Numbered from the stretch's first letter, positions 9,137 to 17,636 are shown. The stretch is 64,000 nucleotides of DNA from Agromyces terreus (GCF_009749465.1 NZ_WBIS01000001.1:186001-250000), one strand, 5' to 3'. Program-made: numbers and translations. The notes: a model not told the origin generated them from the letters alone.

Positions 9137-9377
9137 CGGACGGGCCTCCGACGCGATGCGACGGGCCTTGCGCCGGGGGAGGCGGCGGTCGCTGCGAGCG
9201 TCGTCGCGGCGCGGTGGACTGCGGGGGTGCAGTGGGCTTGCATGGTGTGTTCCTCGTTCTGGTCGCCACTTCGTCGGGGTCGACCGTCAACGACCATACG
9301 CCACGAAGCTGGACGGCCGCAGGGGTTGCGGATGCGCGCCCATGGTGTCAGGCGCGCCGCGGCACCATGATGGACTG

Positions 9378-10442
9378 ATGGACCTGCCCGTGATGCCGCC
9401 GATCGCGCCGATGCTCTCGAAGGCCGTGAAGGCGATCCCCGATGTCGGCCACGTCGAGCCGAAGTGGGACGGATTCCGCACGATCGTGTTCCGCGACGGA
9501 GACGAGATCGAGCTCGGCAGCCGCAACGAGAAGCCGATGACCCGGTACTTCCCCGAACTGGTCGATGCGCTCCGGGCGAACCTGCCCGAGCGGTGCGTGG
9601 TCGACGGCGAGATCATCCTCGTGCGCGACGGGCGGCTCGACTTCGACGCGCTGCAGCAGCGCATCCACCCGGCCGCGTCGCGCGTGAAGCTCCTCGCCGA
9701 GCAGACCCCGGTGTCGTTCGTCGCGTTCGACCTGCTCGCCCTCGGCGACGACGACCTCATGCCGCGACCGTTCGGCGAACGGCGGGCACTCCTCGTCGAG
9801 GCGCTCGCCGAGGCATCCGACCCTGTCTTCGTCACGCCGGCCACGGCCGACCTCGCCGAGGCGCAGGACTGGTTCACCCGGTTCGAGGGCGCCGGCCTCG
9901 ACGGGGTCGTCGCGAAGCCGCTCGACGGCGCCTACCTGCCCGACAAGCGGACGATGTTCAAGGTCAAGCACGAGCGCACGGCCGACTGCGTGGTCGCCGG
10001 GTTCCGCTGGCACAAGACGGGCGGCATCGTGGGGTCGCTGCTGCTCGGGCTGTACGACGACGACGGCCGCCTGCACCACGTGGGCGTGGCGGCGTCGTTC
10101 CCGATGGCGCGGCGGGCGAGCCTCGTCGCCGAGCTCGAGCCCTACGTCGAGAACGACCTGTCGCGGCATCCATGGGGCGAATGGGCCGACCCCGAGGCGC
10201 ACGCGGGGTCGCGCCTGCCCGGTGCGGTGAGCCGTTGGTCGGCGGGCAAGAACCTCTCGTTCGTGCCGCTGCGGCCCGAGCTCGTGGTCGAGGTGGGGTA
10301 CAGCCAGATGGAGGGCGACCGCATCCGCCACACCGCGCAGTTCAAGCGGTGGCGCCCCGATCGGGATGCCGCCTCGTGCACGTATGCGCAACTGGAATCG
10401 CCCGACGGGCTCGACCTGTCGCAGATCCTGCCCGTGGGCTGA
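9378..10442 (+). CDS. ligC: ATP-dependent DNA ligase, LigC type
   Basis: A 354-residue ligase consisting of an adenylation domain and an OB-fold, the length of mycobacterial LigC (about 358). The nucleotidyl lysine is K29 in motif I (EPKWDGFR). Other visible motifs are GSRNEKPM (Ia/II region), VVDGEIIL (III), GLDGVVAKPLDG (IV) and MFKVKHERTADCVV (V). The C-terminal FVPLRPELVVEVGYSQMEG is typical of this group. LigC-type enzymes join nicks as a back-up to NAD-dependent LigA, and they can act in base-excision or ribonucleotide repair. Start ATG 9378 follows TGGACTG with weak Shine-Dalgarno match; longer in-frame extension upstream is low complexity. No Ku or LigD partner is present. Confidence 0.92.
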   Translation: MDLPVMPPIAPMLSKAVKAIPDVGHVEPKWDGFRTIVFRDGDEIELGSRNEKPMTRYFPELVDALRANLPERCVVDGEIILVRDGRLDFDALQQRIHPAASRVKLLAEQTPVSFVAFDLLALGDDDLMPRPFGERRALLVEALAEASDPVFVTPATADLAEAQDWFTRFEGAGLDGVVAKPLDGAYLPDKRTMFKVKHERTADCVVAGFRWHKTGGIVGSLLLGLYDDDGRLHHVGVAASFPMARRASLVAELEPYVENDLSRHPWGEWADPEAHAGSRLPGAVSRWSAGKNLSFVPLRPELVVEVGYSQMEGDRIRHTAQFKRWRPDRDAASCTYAQLESPDGLDLSQILPVG

Positions 10443-10500
10443 CGAGGCGGCCGGAAGGTGGCCGGTCGGCCGGGAGCCGGTCGGCCGGGGCATCCGCCGT

Positions 10501-11004
10501 TCAGATGACCGCGCGGAGCCCCGCGGAGAGCGCGGTGTGGTGCTCGAACACGAGATTGGTCTCGGTGAGCGCGACGGCCGGGTTCGCGGAGAGATTCTCG
10601 AGCACGAACTGCCGCACATGCTCGCTGTCGCGCACGCGCACGTGGATGAGGAAGTCCTCGGTGCCGCCGAGGAAGAACAGCTGGGCGACCTCCGGCTCGC
10701 GACGCAGCTCGGTCGAGATCTGCTCCATGAGATGCCGAGCGCCGGGGCGGATGCGCACGCTCACGAGCGCCTGGAGCGTGAATCCGAGTGCGACGGGGTC
10801 GATCTCGGCCGTGTAGCGCACGATGACGCCGCGCTCGCGGAGCGAGCGGACACGTGCGAGGCAGGTGGAGGCCGAGATGCCGACCGCCCGCGCGAGATCG
10901 ATGTTCGGGATGCGGGCGTTGTCGTGCAGCCTGGCGATGATCGCCCGATCGAGGTCGTCGAGCACGGCGGGGCCCTTCGCGCTGATCTGCGGCGCATCGG
11001 CCAT
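10501..11004 (-). CDS. aldR: Lrp/AsnC-family regulator, probable AldR
   Basis: A 167-residue regulator. The N-terminal helix-turn-helix is at ~20-65 (LDDLDRAIIARLHDNARIPN, then GISASTCLARVRSLRERGVI), followed by the RAM effector-binding domain (ALVSVRIRPGARHLMEQI, LGGTEDFLIHVRV). It lies back to back with alanine dehydrogenase, the arrangement of M. tuberculosis aldR-ald. It is therefore probably an alanine-responsive regulator of ald. The 129-bp divergent region 11005-11133 must hold its operators; TTCGAACAATTGAA (centred on the CAATTG near 11026) is the clearest dyad there. Confidence 0.88.
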   Translation of the reverse strand: MADAPQISAKGPAVLDDLDRAIIARLHDNARIPNIDLARAVGISASTCLARVRSLRERGVIVRYTAEIDPVALGFTLQALVSVRIRPGARHLMEQISTELRREPEVAQLFFLGGTEDFLIHVRVRDSEHVRQFVLENLSANPAVALTETNLVFEHHTALSAGLRAVI

Positions 11005-11133
11005 GGCGGGGCATCCTTTCGAACAATTGAAGCGGATGCCTCGACTCTACCGAATACTGTGCGGAGCTTCTTCCGCTCGAACGAATAAAGGTCGACCATG
11101 GAGGGACCCACCAACTTTCGTTCGGAGCACCCC

Positions 11134-12234
11134 ATGTACATCGGCGTACCTGCTGAGATCAAGAACAACGAGTTCCGCGTCGCCATGACGCCGGCCGGCG
11201 TGCACACGCTCGTGCAGCACGGCCACCGCGTCGCCATCCAGGCCGGCGCCGGCATCGGCGCCGGATTCACCGACGAGGAGTACGCGACCGCGGGCGCCGA
11301 GATCGTCGCGACCGCCGCCGAGGCGTGGTCGGCCGAGCTCGTCCTCAAGGTGAAGGAGCCGATCGAGGCCGAGTACGGGTTCCTCCGCGAAGACCTCACC
11401 CTCTTCACCTACCTGCACCTCGCGGCCGATTTGCCGCTCACGCGGGCGATCCTCGACTCGGGCGTCACCGCGATCGCCTACGAGACCGTGCAGCTCGCCG
11501 ACCGGTCGCTGCCCCTGCTCACCCCCATGAGCGAGGTCGCCGGCCGCCTCGCGCCCCAGGTCGGCGCGGCCGAGCTGCTCGCCTCGAAGGGCGGCCGCGG
11601 CGTGCTGCTCGCGGGCGTTCCCGGCACCTCTCCGGCGAAGGTCGTCGTCATCGGCGGCGGCGTCGCGGGCGAGCAGGCAGCCGCGACCGCGCTCGGCCTC
11701 GGAGCCGACGTCACCGTGTTCGACATCTCGCTGCCGAAGCTCCGCGAGCTCGACGCCCGATACGACCACCGCATCAAGACGCTCGCGTCCTCGCCGTACG
11801 AGATCGCTCGGCAGCTGAAGGACGCCGACCTCGTGGTCGGGGCGGTGCTCGTGCCCGGCGCCGCGGCGCCGAAGGTCGTGACCGATGAGATGGTCGCGGG
11901 CATGAAGCCGGGCTCCGTGCTCGTCGACATCGCCATCGACCAGGGCGGATGCTTCGAGGGCTCGCGCCCGACCACCCACGCCGAGCCGACGTTCCGCGTG
12001 CACGACGCCATCTACTACTGCGTGGCGAACATGCCGGGCGCCGTTCCCGCGACGTCGACCCCGGCGCTCACGAATGCGACGCTGCCGTATGCCGTGCGCA
12101 TCGCCGACCTCGGCTGGGAGGCCGCCCTCGGCGCCGACCCGGCGCTCGCGAAGGGGTTGAACGCCACGGCCGGTCGCCTCACGAACGAGGGCGTGGCGCT
12201 CGCGCACGGGCTCGAACTGCAGACCGCCGGCTGA
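11134..12234 (+). CDS. ald: Alanine dehydrogenase
   Basis: A 366-residue NAD-dependent enzyme that interconverts L-alanine with pyruvate and ammonia; mycobacterial Ald has 371 residues. It begins MYIGVPAEIKNNEFRVAMTP, with the substrate-binding Arg in FRVAMTP. VLKVKEPIEAEY carries the catalytic-region lysine, and HLAADLPLTRAIL follows. The Rossmann glycine motif is VVVIGGGVAGEQAA. IDQGGCFEGSRPTTHAEPTF and CVANMPGAVPATSTPALTNA are the C-terminal family signatures. The start at 11134 has GGAG 8 bp upstream; an in-frame ATG at 11098 lacks family similarity. Expression is probably controlled by the divergent AldR-like gene. Three 14-bp GC-rich repeats follow at 12259-12300. Confidence 0.96.
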   Translation: MYIGVPAEIKNNEFRVAMTPAGVHTLVQHGHRVAIQAGAGIGAGFTDEEYATAGAEIVATAAEAWSAELVLKVKEPIEAEYGFLREDLTLFTYLHLAADLPLTRAILDSGVTAIAYETVQLADRSLPLLTPMSEVAGRLAPQVGAAELLASKGGRGVLLAGVPGTSPAKVVVIGGGVAGEQAAATALGLGADVTVFDISLPKLRELDARYDHRIKTLASSPYEIARQLKDADLVVGAVLVPGAAAPKVVTDEMVAGMKPGSVLVDIAIDQGGCFEGSRPTTHAEPTFRVHDAIYYCVANMPGAVPATSTPALTNATLPYAVRIADLGWEAALGADPALAKGLNATAGRLTNEGVALAHGLELQTAG

Positions 12235-12258
12235 GCCGCGGCCGGCGGCCCGGGGCGG

Positions 12259-12300
12259 AGCGGCCCGCGGGCAGCGGCCCGCGGGAAGCGGCCCGCGCCC
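12259..12300. repeat. Three tandem 14-bp GC-rich repeats
   Basis: AGCGGCCCGCGGGC, AGCGGCCCGCGGGA and AGCGGCCCGCGCCC follow one another at 12259-12272, 12273-12286 and 12287-12300. Each contains the self-complementary CCGCGG. The repeats lie between the convergent ald and rhodanese genes and may fold to stop transcription from both sides. Confidence 0.7.
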
Positions 12301-12330
12301 GGGAGCCCGGCGGGCCTCAGGCGCCGCCGG

Positions 12331-12639
12331 TCACTCCGCGCCGCCGAGCGTGATCGGCAGCCCCTGGCGGTACCACTCGAGGATGCCGCCCGACACGTTC
12401 ACGGCGTCCACGCCGAGGCTCTCCAGGTAGACGGTCGCCTGCGCGCTGCGCCCGCCGACGTGGCAGAGCGTGTAGACGGTCGTGTCGCGGGGCACCTCGT
12501 CGATGCGCGCGACGAGTTCGCCGAGCGGGATGTGCGTCGCGCCCTCGAGGCGCGCCTGCTCGAGCTCGTGCGGCTCGCGCACGTCGAGGATGAACGCGTC
12601 GTCGAGGGCCGCGAGCTCCGCGGGGGTGATCTCCTGCAT
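12331..12639 (-). CDS. Single-domain rhodanese (sulfurtransferase)
   Basis: A 102-residue rhodanese-like protein, the minimal single-domain size (GlpE-like, about 105). It begins MQEITPAELAALDDAFILDV. It carries the conserved DVREPHELEQARLEGATHIP motif, and its active-site loop CHVGGRS bears the catalytic Cys, followed by VNVSGGILEWYRQGLP. It should transfer sulfane sulfur or handle persulfides in the cytoplasm. GAGAAGGAG lies upstream of the ATG. A TACCC-N4-GGGTA dyad in the upstream region suggests control by a CsoR/CstR-type repressor, none of which is encoded in the window. Confidence 0.9.
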   Translation of the reverse strand: MQEITPAELAALDDAFILDVREPHELEQARLEGATHIPLGELVARIDEVPRDTTVYTLCHVGGRSAQATVYLESLGVDAVNVSGGILEWYRQGLPITLGGAE

Positions 12640-12714
12640 GCCGGGCGGCTCCTTCTCGGTCGATGCGCTGCGCGGAACGGGTGCAGCGCAGGGCAGGCGT
12701 CGACGCTACCACGG

Positions 12715-12728
12715 TACCCACGGGGGTA
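12715..12728 (-). promoter_or_regulatory. Possible CsoR/CstR-type operator upstream of the rhodanese gene
   Basis: TACCC (12715-12719), a 4-bp spacer and GGGTA (12724-12728) form a dyad about 75 bp upstream of the rhodanese ATG. CsoR and the persulfide sensor CstR bind G/C-rich dyads of the TACCC...GGGTA kind, and CstR controls rhodanese genes. The assignment is by analogy only. Confidence 0.4.
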
Positions 12729-12879
12729 TCGGAACCGGCATCCGACGGCGCTGCATCCCACGAAACGGCACTTCGGGCCTTATCGTGTCCGTGTGCGGCG
12801 GCTCGATCGGAACGAAGAAGAGGATGTGCTCCTCGGCGCTGAGCCCGATGCCGCCGTCGACGCACTCACCCCGGAAGCC

Positions 12880-15800
12880 ATGCCACAGAACCTCACGAGT
12901 CCGCACAGCCTGAGCCTCGGCGATCCAGATCTCGTCGCGGGCAACGTCGCCGAACCCGCCTGGCACCGCTGGCAGCGCGAACTCGAGCGCGTCGGCGGCC
13001 GCTCGCCGCTCGTGCGCTTCGTCGACACGCCCCGCACCCGCATCGAGCTCTCGACCACCCACCCGGGCGGGCTGCCGCAGTTCATCACCGGTCGGTCCAC
13101 CCTGCTCTCGAGCCTCATCCGCGACGAGCTCGCGCTGCGCAACGCGAAGCTCGCCGCCGCCGAGATCACCCAGAAGGGCGTCGAGCTCCGCTCCGTCCGC
13201 GGCATCGAGTCGGTGCACCTCGCGATCGGCCTCGCATCGTGGCGCAACGCGGGCGAGGAGTTCCTGGCCCCCGTGCTGCTGCGCCCCCTCGCGATCCGTC
13301 GGTACGGGCGAGACTTCGAGCTCAAGCTCAAGGGCCAGCCCTTCCTCAACCCGGCGCTCGCCCGCGAACTCCGCGAGCAGTTCCAGATCACGCTCGACGC
13401 CGACGCGTTCGTCGCGCTCGCGATCACCAACGGCGTCTTCAAGCCGCAGCCGGTCATCGACCGCCTGCGGGGGCTCACCAGCCATCTGCCCTGGTTCCAG
13501 GTCGCGCCGCGCCTCGTGGTCTCCTCCTTCGCCGAGGCCGGCCCCTCGATGGCCGCGGATGCCGCGAACCTCGAGCATCCCCTCATCGACGCCATCGCCG
13601 GCAACCCGAGCGCCAAGGCGCGCTACGCCGACTCCGGACGCCGTGCCCGCCCGGTGCCGCAGGACGAGCGCCCGCCCTCGACCGACACCCTGCTGCTCGA
13701 CGCCGACCCCGAGCAGGAACGCGTGATCGCCGAGATCGAGGCGGGCACCTCCCTCGTCGTGAAGACGCTCCCCGGCACGGGCGGCACGCAGACCATCGTG
13801 AACGTCGTCGGCTCGCTCGTCGCGAAGGACCAGCGGGTGCTCGTCGTGGGCGCCCGACGAGCCAGCCTCGACGGCATCGCCCACCGGCTCGGACAGGTCG
13901 GCCTCGGCGGCGCCGCCGTGACGACCGCAGCCCTGCGGCGCGACCTGATCGCCTCGATCTCACGCAACGAGAAGGTCGAGCGGCCGAGGGTAGCCGACGT
14001 CGACGACGCGCTCGTGCGGCTGCGCAAGGCGCTCGTCGACTACCGCTCCGCCCTCACCCGGCGCGATCCCGCGCTGCACGTCTCGGTGCTCGAGGCCCTC
14101 GGCGAGCTCGCCGGGCTCGCCCTCCGCCCGCAGGCCCCCGCGACCACCGCACGGCTCTCTCCCGCCTCGCTCACCGCCCTCGCCGAGGGTCGCGACGCGG
14201 TCTCCCGCGATCTCGTGAGAGCGGCCGCCCTCGGCGAGTTCAAGTACGGCCCCGGGGACTCGCCCTGGTACGGCGCCTCGTTCACGTCCTCCGAGGAGGC
14301 GACGACGGCCCACGAGCTGGCCAAGCGACTCAGCACGGCCGATGTGCCCCGCCTCATCGACCGCGGACGCACGCTCATCGCCCAGACCCGCCTGCGCACG
14401 TTCGAGTCGGTGGCCGAGCTCGGCGTGTTCCTGCGGCTCCTGCTCGACGTGCGCGAGACGCTCGACCGCTTCCGGCCGTCGGTCTTCGACCGACCGCTCG
14501 GAGAGCTCATCTCGGCGACGGCCCCCCGGCGCGACTCGCCCGGCATGTCCGGAGCGAACCGGCGACGTCTGCGACGCCATGCGCTCGAGTACGTGCGCCC
14601 CGGCGTGCACGTCACCGACCTGAACGCGGCGCTCCGAGGCATCCAGCAGCAGCGCACCCTCTGGCAGCGCTACTCGGAGGCGGGCTCGATCCCGGCGGTG
14701 CCGGTCGGGCTCGACGACGTCCATGTCGCCTACCGCTCGGTCGAGGGCGATCTCGCCGTGCTCGACACCCCGCTCGGGCTGGCCGGAACGCCGCGTCGCC
14801 TCGCCGCGCGCCCGGTGCGCGACCTCACGACGATGCTCACCGGCCTCGCGGCGGAGTCCGAGGTGCTCGCCAACCTGCAGGAGCGCACCGCGCTGCTCGC
14901 GAGCCTGCGCGAGCTCGGCCTCGATCCGCTGCTCGTCGACCTCGCCAAGCGTCACGTGCCCGAGCAGGTCGTGGCCTCCGAACTCGAACTGGCCTGGTGG
15001 CAGTCGGTGCTCGAGCAGATGCTCGCCACCGACACCGCGCTGCTCGGCGCCGACACCGCGCTGCTCGACCGGCTCGAGGGCGATTTCCGGCTCGTCGACG
15101 AGGCGCACGCGTCGTCAGCGGGCCCGCAGCTCGCATGGCACCTCGGCGAGAGCTGGAAGGTCGCGCTCGTCGACCACCCCGACGAGGCCGAGCTGCTGAA
15201 GCGCATGCTCCGCGGCGATCGGGTCGACGGCCGTTCGCTGCAGCGCGACACCCCGCACCTCTTCCGGGCCCTCGCACCGGTCTGGCTCTCCTCGCCCTAC
15301 GACGTCGCCCGCATCGACCCGTCGATCACGTTCGACACCGTGGTGCTCGTCGACGCAGGATCGACCACCATGGCCGAGAACCTCGGCGCCATCAAGCGGG
15401 CCAGGCAGGTCGTGGCGTTCGGCGACCCCGTCACCCAGACGCCCACGCTCTTCGACACCGGCCTCGACGACCCCGACGTGATCGGCGACGCGGCCGAGGT
15501 CGAGATCGACGCAGACGGTGTCGACGCGCTGCACGCGGACTCCGCGCTCGCGCGTCTCGGCGAGCTCCTGCCGACCATGACGCTCACCCGCAGCTATCGC
15601 GCGGGCGGCGAAGACCTCGCCGAGCTCGTGAACCGCCGGTTCTACGGCGGACGCATCGAGTCGCTGCCGTGGGCGGGCAGCTTCCTCGGGCACGGCAGCC
15701 TCGGCCTGCACTACGTGCGCGGCAACGGCCTGCCCGACCAGGTCACTGGCACGGTCGAGTCGATCGACTCCGAGGTCGCCAAGGTGGTCGAACTCGTCAT

Positions 15801-16563
15801 GGAGCACGCCGTGAAGCGGCCGCGCGAATCGCTCATGGTCATCACGGCGAGTGCTCGGCACGCGGCTCGCGTGCACCAGGCCGTGCTCGCCGCGTTCGCG
15901 AAGCGCACGGACCTCTCGGACTTCATCCTCAAGGACCGGGCCGAGCCGTTCACCGTGCTCACCCTCGAGCAGTCGGTCGCGCAGAGTCGCGATCGGGTCA
16001 TCTTCTCGGTCGGCTACGGACGCACGCCGCACGGCCGCCTGCTCTCGAACTTCGGCTCGCTCGGCGAGCCGGGCGGCGACCGCCTGCTGGCCGTCGGCAT
16101 GACCCGCGCCCGGCGGTCGATGGACCTGGTGTCGGCGTTCCGGCCCGACGACATCGATGCCGACCGGCAGTCGCACGGCGTGCTGGCGCTCGCGAGCATC
16201 CTCAGCCAGACCGAGGAGCGCGCCGCCGAGCGCGCCGAGGGAACGAGCGGATCGGCGATGCTCGACGACCTCGCGGTCCGACTCGAACGCCGCGGCATCC
16301 GCGTCGCTCCCGGTCACCGCGGCCGTCTCGCGCTGGCCGCCGCCAACGCCGGGAAGGCCGTCGTGGTCGAGACCGACGAGGTGCTCACCGGCTTCAGCCT
16401 GCGCGAATCGCTCCGCCTCCGTCCCGACGTGCTCCGCCGGCTCGGCTGGCACTACCTGCGCGTGCACAGCTTCGAGTTGTTCGGCAACCCCGAGGCGGTC
16501 GCCGACCGCGTCGCGACGCTGCTCGGCAAGCCGCCCGTGCTGCCCGCCGACGCGTCCGAATGA
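12880..16563 (+). CDS. Large DUF4011/superfamily-1 helicase-like protein with nuclease-fold tail; active sites look degenerate
   Basis: A 1227-residue protein. The N-terminus resembles DUF4011 (PLVRFVDTPRTRIELSTTHP, then GRSTLLSSLIRDE and IHLAIGLASW-type text). An SF1 helicase core and a C-terminal MTES_1575/Vsr-like nuclease fold (LRPDVLRRLGWHYLRVHSF) follow. The order of motifs fits the family, but key residues differ. Motif I near codons 13766-13795 reads LPGTGGTQTIV, where PGTGKT is expected (Lys to Gly). Motif II reads VVLVDAGST instead of DEAS (Glu to Ala). Motif III is VVAFGDPVTQTP, and motif VI GMTRARRSMDLV is kept. In the nuclease fold the usual RIDLAV is RLALAA. ATG 12880 is the chosen start; an in-frame GTG at 12793, just after a TTATCGT -10-like box, is possible. 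It overlaps the next gene by ATGA. Confidence 0.8.
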   Translation: MPQNLTSPHSLSLGDPDLVAGNVAEPAWHRWQRELERVGGRSPLVRFVDTPRTRIELSTTHPGGLPQFITGRSTLLSSLIRDELALRNAKLAAAEITQKGVELRSVRGIESVHLAIGLASWRNAGEEFLAPVLLRPLAIRRYGRDFELKLKGQPFLNPALARELREQFQITLDADAFVALAITNGVFKPQPVIDRLRGLTSHLPWFQVAPRLVVSSFAEAGPSMAADAANLEHPLIDAIAGNPSAKARYADSGRRARPVPQDERPPSTDTLLLDADPEQERVIAEIEAGTSLVVKTLPGTGGTQTIVNVVGSLVAKDQRVLVVGARRASLDGIAHRLGQVGLGGAAVTTAALRRDLIASISRNEKVERPRVADVDDALVRLRKALVDYRSALTRRDPALHVSVLEALGELAGLALRPQAPATTARLSPASLTALAEGRDAVSRDLVRAAALGEFKYGPGDSPWYGASFTSSEEATTAHELAKRLSTADVPRLIDRGRTLIAQTRLRTFESVAELGVFLRLLLDVRETLDRFRPSVFDRPLGELISATAPRRDSPGMSGANRRRLRRHALEYVRPGVHVTDLNAALRGIQQQRTLWQRYSEAGSIPAVPVGLDDVHVAYRSVEGDLAVLDTPLGLAGTPRRLAARPVRDLTTMLTGLAAESEVLANLQERTALLASLRELGLDPLLVDLAKRHVPEQVVASELELAWWQSVLEQMLATDTALLGADTALLDRLEGDFRLVDEAHASSAGPQLAWHLGESWKVALVDHPDEAELLKRMLRGDRVDGRSLQRDTPHLFRALAPVWLSSPYDVARIDPSITFDTVVLVDAGSTTMAENLGAIKRARQVVAFGDPVTQTPTLFDTGLDDPDVIGDAAEVEIDADGVDALHADSALARLGELLPTMTLTRSYRAGGEDLAELVNRRFYGGRIESLPWAGSFLGHGSLGLHYVRGNGLPDQVTGTVESIDSEVAKVVELVMEHAVKRPRESLMVITASARHAARVHQAVLAAFAKRTDLSDFILKDRAEPFTVLTLEQSVAQSRDRVIFSVGYGRTPHGRLLSNFGSLGEPGGDRLLAVGMTRARRSMDLVSAFRPDDIDADRQSHGVLALASILSQTEERAAERAEGTSGSAMLDDLAVRLERRGIRVAPGHRGRLALAAANAGKAVVVETDEVLTGFSLRESLRLRPDVLRRLGWHYLRVHSFELFGNPEAVADRVATLLGKPPVLPADASE

Positions 16564-16766
16564 ACGGCGAACGCCAGCACGTGGAGCGCGCGAAGGGCCG
16601 TGCACGGCGGGCCCGCCTGACGCCGGCACCCGGAACCGACCCGACGCCGGAGGCACCGGTTCGCCCCCGCGACCCGGTCGCCGACGACGAGGACGCCGGC
16701 CGCGCGGCATCCGCTCATCCCGACGACGAACGCCTGCGACGCGAGAAGCCGCCGCACTGGGGCTGA
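16560..16766 (+). CDS. Small basic protein coupled to the helicase-like gene
   Basis: A 68-residue hydrophilic protein. Its ATG overlaps the upstream stop (ATGA, 16560-16563), so translation is probably coupled. The first ~25 residues are Arg-rich (ERAKGRARRARL), the middle is Pro/Asp-rich and likely disordered, and the end is DDERLRREKPPHWG. The terminal REKPPHWG looks like a short conserved peptide motif, possibly an interaction tail. No family is recognised. Coupling to the large protein suggests a common function. Confidence 0.7.
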   Translation: MNGERQHVERAKGRARRARLTPAPGTDPTPEAPVRPRDPVADDEDAGRAASAHPDDERLRREKPPHWG

Positions 16767-16805
16767 TGCGCCCTCGCGCAGCGGATACGCCGGCCCGACG
16801 CGGTT

Positions 16806-17243
16806 TCAGTGCTTGGGCTGGTGGCCCTCGCCGGTCGGGCGGTCGGCGAGCAGGTCGCGGATCTCGGAGAGGAGGGTGAGCTCCGACTCCGGTGCGGCGG
16901 GATCGGGCACGCCGGCCTTGCGCTTCGCCTCGGCGCGCTCCTTGATGGTGTTCATCGGAAGGACGAACACGAAGTAGACGACCGCGGCGACGATGAGGAA
17001 CGTGATGATCGCGCCGATCACGGCGCCGAACTTGACGTCGGAGGTGCCGCCGTCGAGCGTGGGGATCTGGAGGACCAGCGCCGTGTCGAGGCTGTCGGCG
17101 CGGAAGACCGCGCTGATCAGCGGGTTGATCAGATTGTTCACGATCGAGGTCACCACGGCCGTGAACGCCGTGCCGATGACGACCGCGACGGCCAGTTCGA
17201 TCACGTTGCCCCGGAGGATGAACTCCTTGAAGCCCTTGAGCAC
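16806..17243 (-). CDS. mscL: Large-conductance mechanosensitive channel
   Basis: A 145-residue MscL, an osmotic emergency valve in the cell membrane (homopentamer, two helices per subunit). The N-terminal amphipathic helix MLKGFKEFILRGNVIELAVA is characteristic. TM1 is AVAVVIGTAFTAVVTSIVNN with the pore-lining Gly/Ala pattern; TM2 is IGAIITFLIVAAVVYFVFVL. The charged C-terminal bundle includes ESELTLLSEIRDLLADR. The loop between the helices is short (LDGGTSDVKF). It is encoded just downstream of the FmdB/Ruc-like gene on the same strand, as in mycobacteria where mscL lies close to that locus. Confidence 0.96.
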   Translation of the reverse strand: MLKGFKEFILRGNVIELAVAVVIGTAFTAVVTSIVNNLINPLISAVFRADSLDTALVLQIPTLDGGTSDVKFGAVIGAIITFLIVAAVVYFVFVLPMNTIKERAEAKRKAGVPDPAAPESELTLLSEIRDLLADRPTGEGHQPKH

Positions 17244-17272
17244 CTTGCCCCCTGCTGTCTCGTCGATCAGGT

Positions 17273-17605
17273 CTATGCCACGCTAGCCGCGGATCCGCCC
17301 GAAGACGAACCGGCCGAGCCGCCGGAGGAGGAGGACCCGCCGGAGGAACCCTTCGACGAGCCCTTCGAGGCGTCGCCCGACCCGTTCGACGACCCCTTCG
17401 ACGCCGACGAACCGCCGGCTGAGCCGCCGCTTCGCGAGTCGGTGCGGTAGAAGCCCGAGCCGTTGAACGTCACGCCGATCGTGTTGAAGAGCTTGCGGAG
17501 CGGTTCGCCGCACGCCTCGCACGTCGTGAGGGTGTCGTCGGTGAAGGCCTGGTGGATGTCGAAGGCGTTGTCGCAGACGGTGCAACGGTAGGAGTAGGTG
17601 GGCAT
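17273..17605 (-). CDS. FmdB-type zinc ribbon protein with Ser/Gly tail (Ruc/Rv0991c-like)
   Basis: A 110-residue protein. Residues 1-45 form the FmdB/putative regulatory zinc ribbon, with paired CxxC motifs in MPTYSYRCTVCDNAFDIHQA and TTCEACGEPLRK. FNTIGVTFNGSGFYRTDSR completes the domain. The last ~50 residues are almost only Ser, Gly, Ala and Lys and must be disordered. M. tuberculosis Rv0991c has this architecture and the same place beside the 5-formyl-THF cyclo-ligase gene. It has been described as Ruc, a redox-regulated chaperone in which oxidation releases zinc. I infer the same role here. It lies 31 bp downstream of the cyclo-ligase gene, so the two are probably one transcript. Confidence 0.85.
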   Translation of the reverse strand: MPTYSYRCTVCDNAFDIHQAFTDDTLTTCEACGEPLRKLFNTIGVTFNGSGFYRTDSRSGGSAGGSSASKGSSNGSGDASKGSSKGSSGGSSSSGGSAGSSSGGSAASVA

Positions 17606-17636
17606 GGAGCTCTTTCGGTTCGGGGGTGCATCGCTG

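Noticed and set aside
8769..9290. 173-codon minus-strand frame near the tRNA-Arg gene
   Set aside because: It runs antisense through the tRNA and in another frame over the 90-residue gene; composition is Pro/Arg low complexity.
13239..16766. 1175-codon frame in another phase across the large helicase-like gene
   Set aside because: Its product is almost entirely Arg, Pro, Ala and Gly with no motif. The overlapping frame carries recognisable helicase and nuclease segments.
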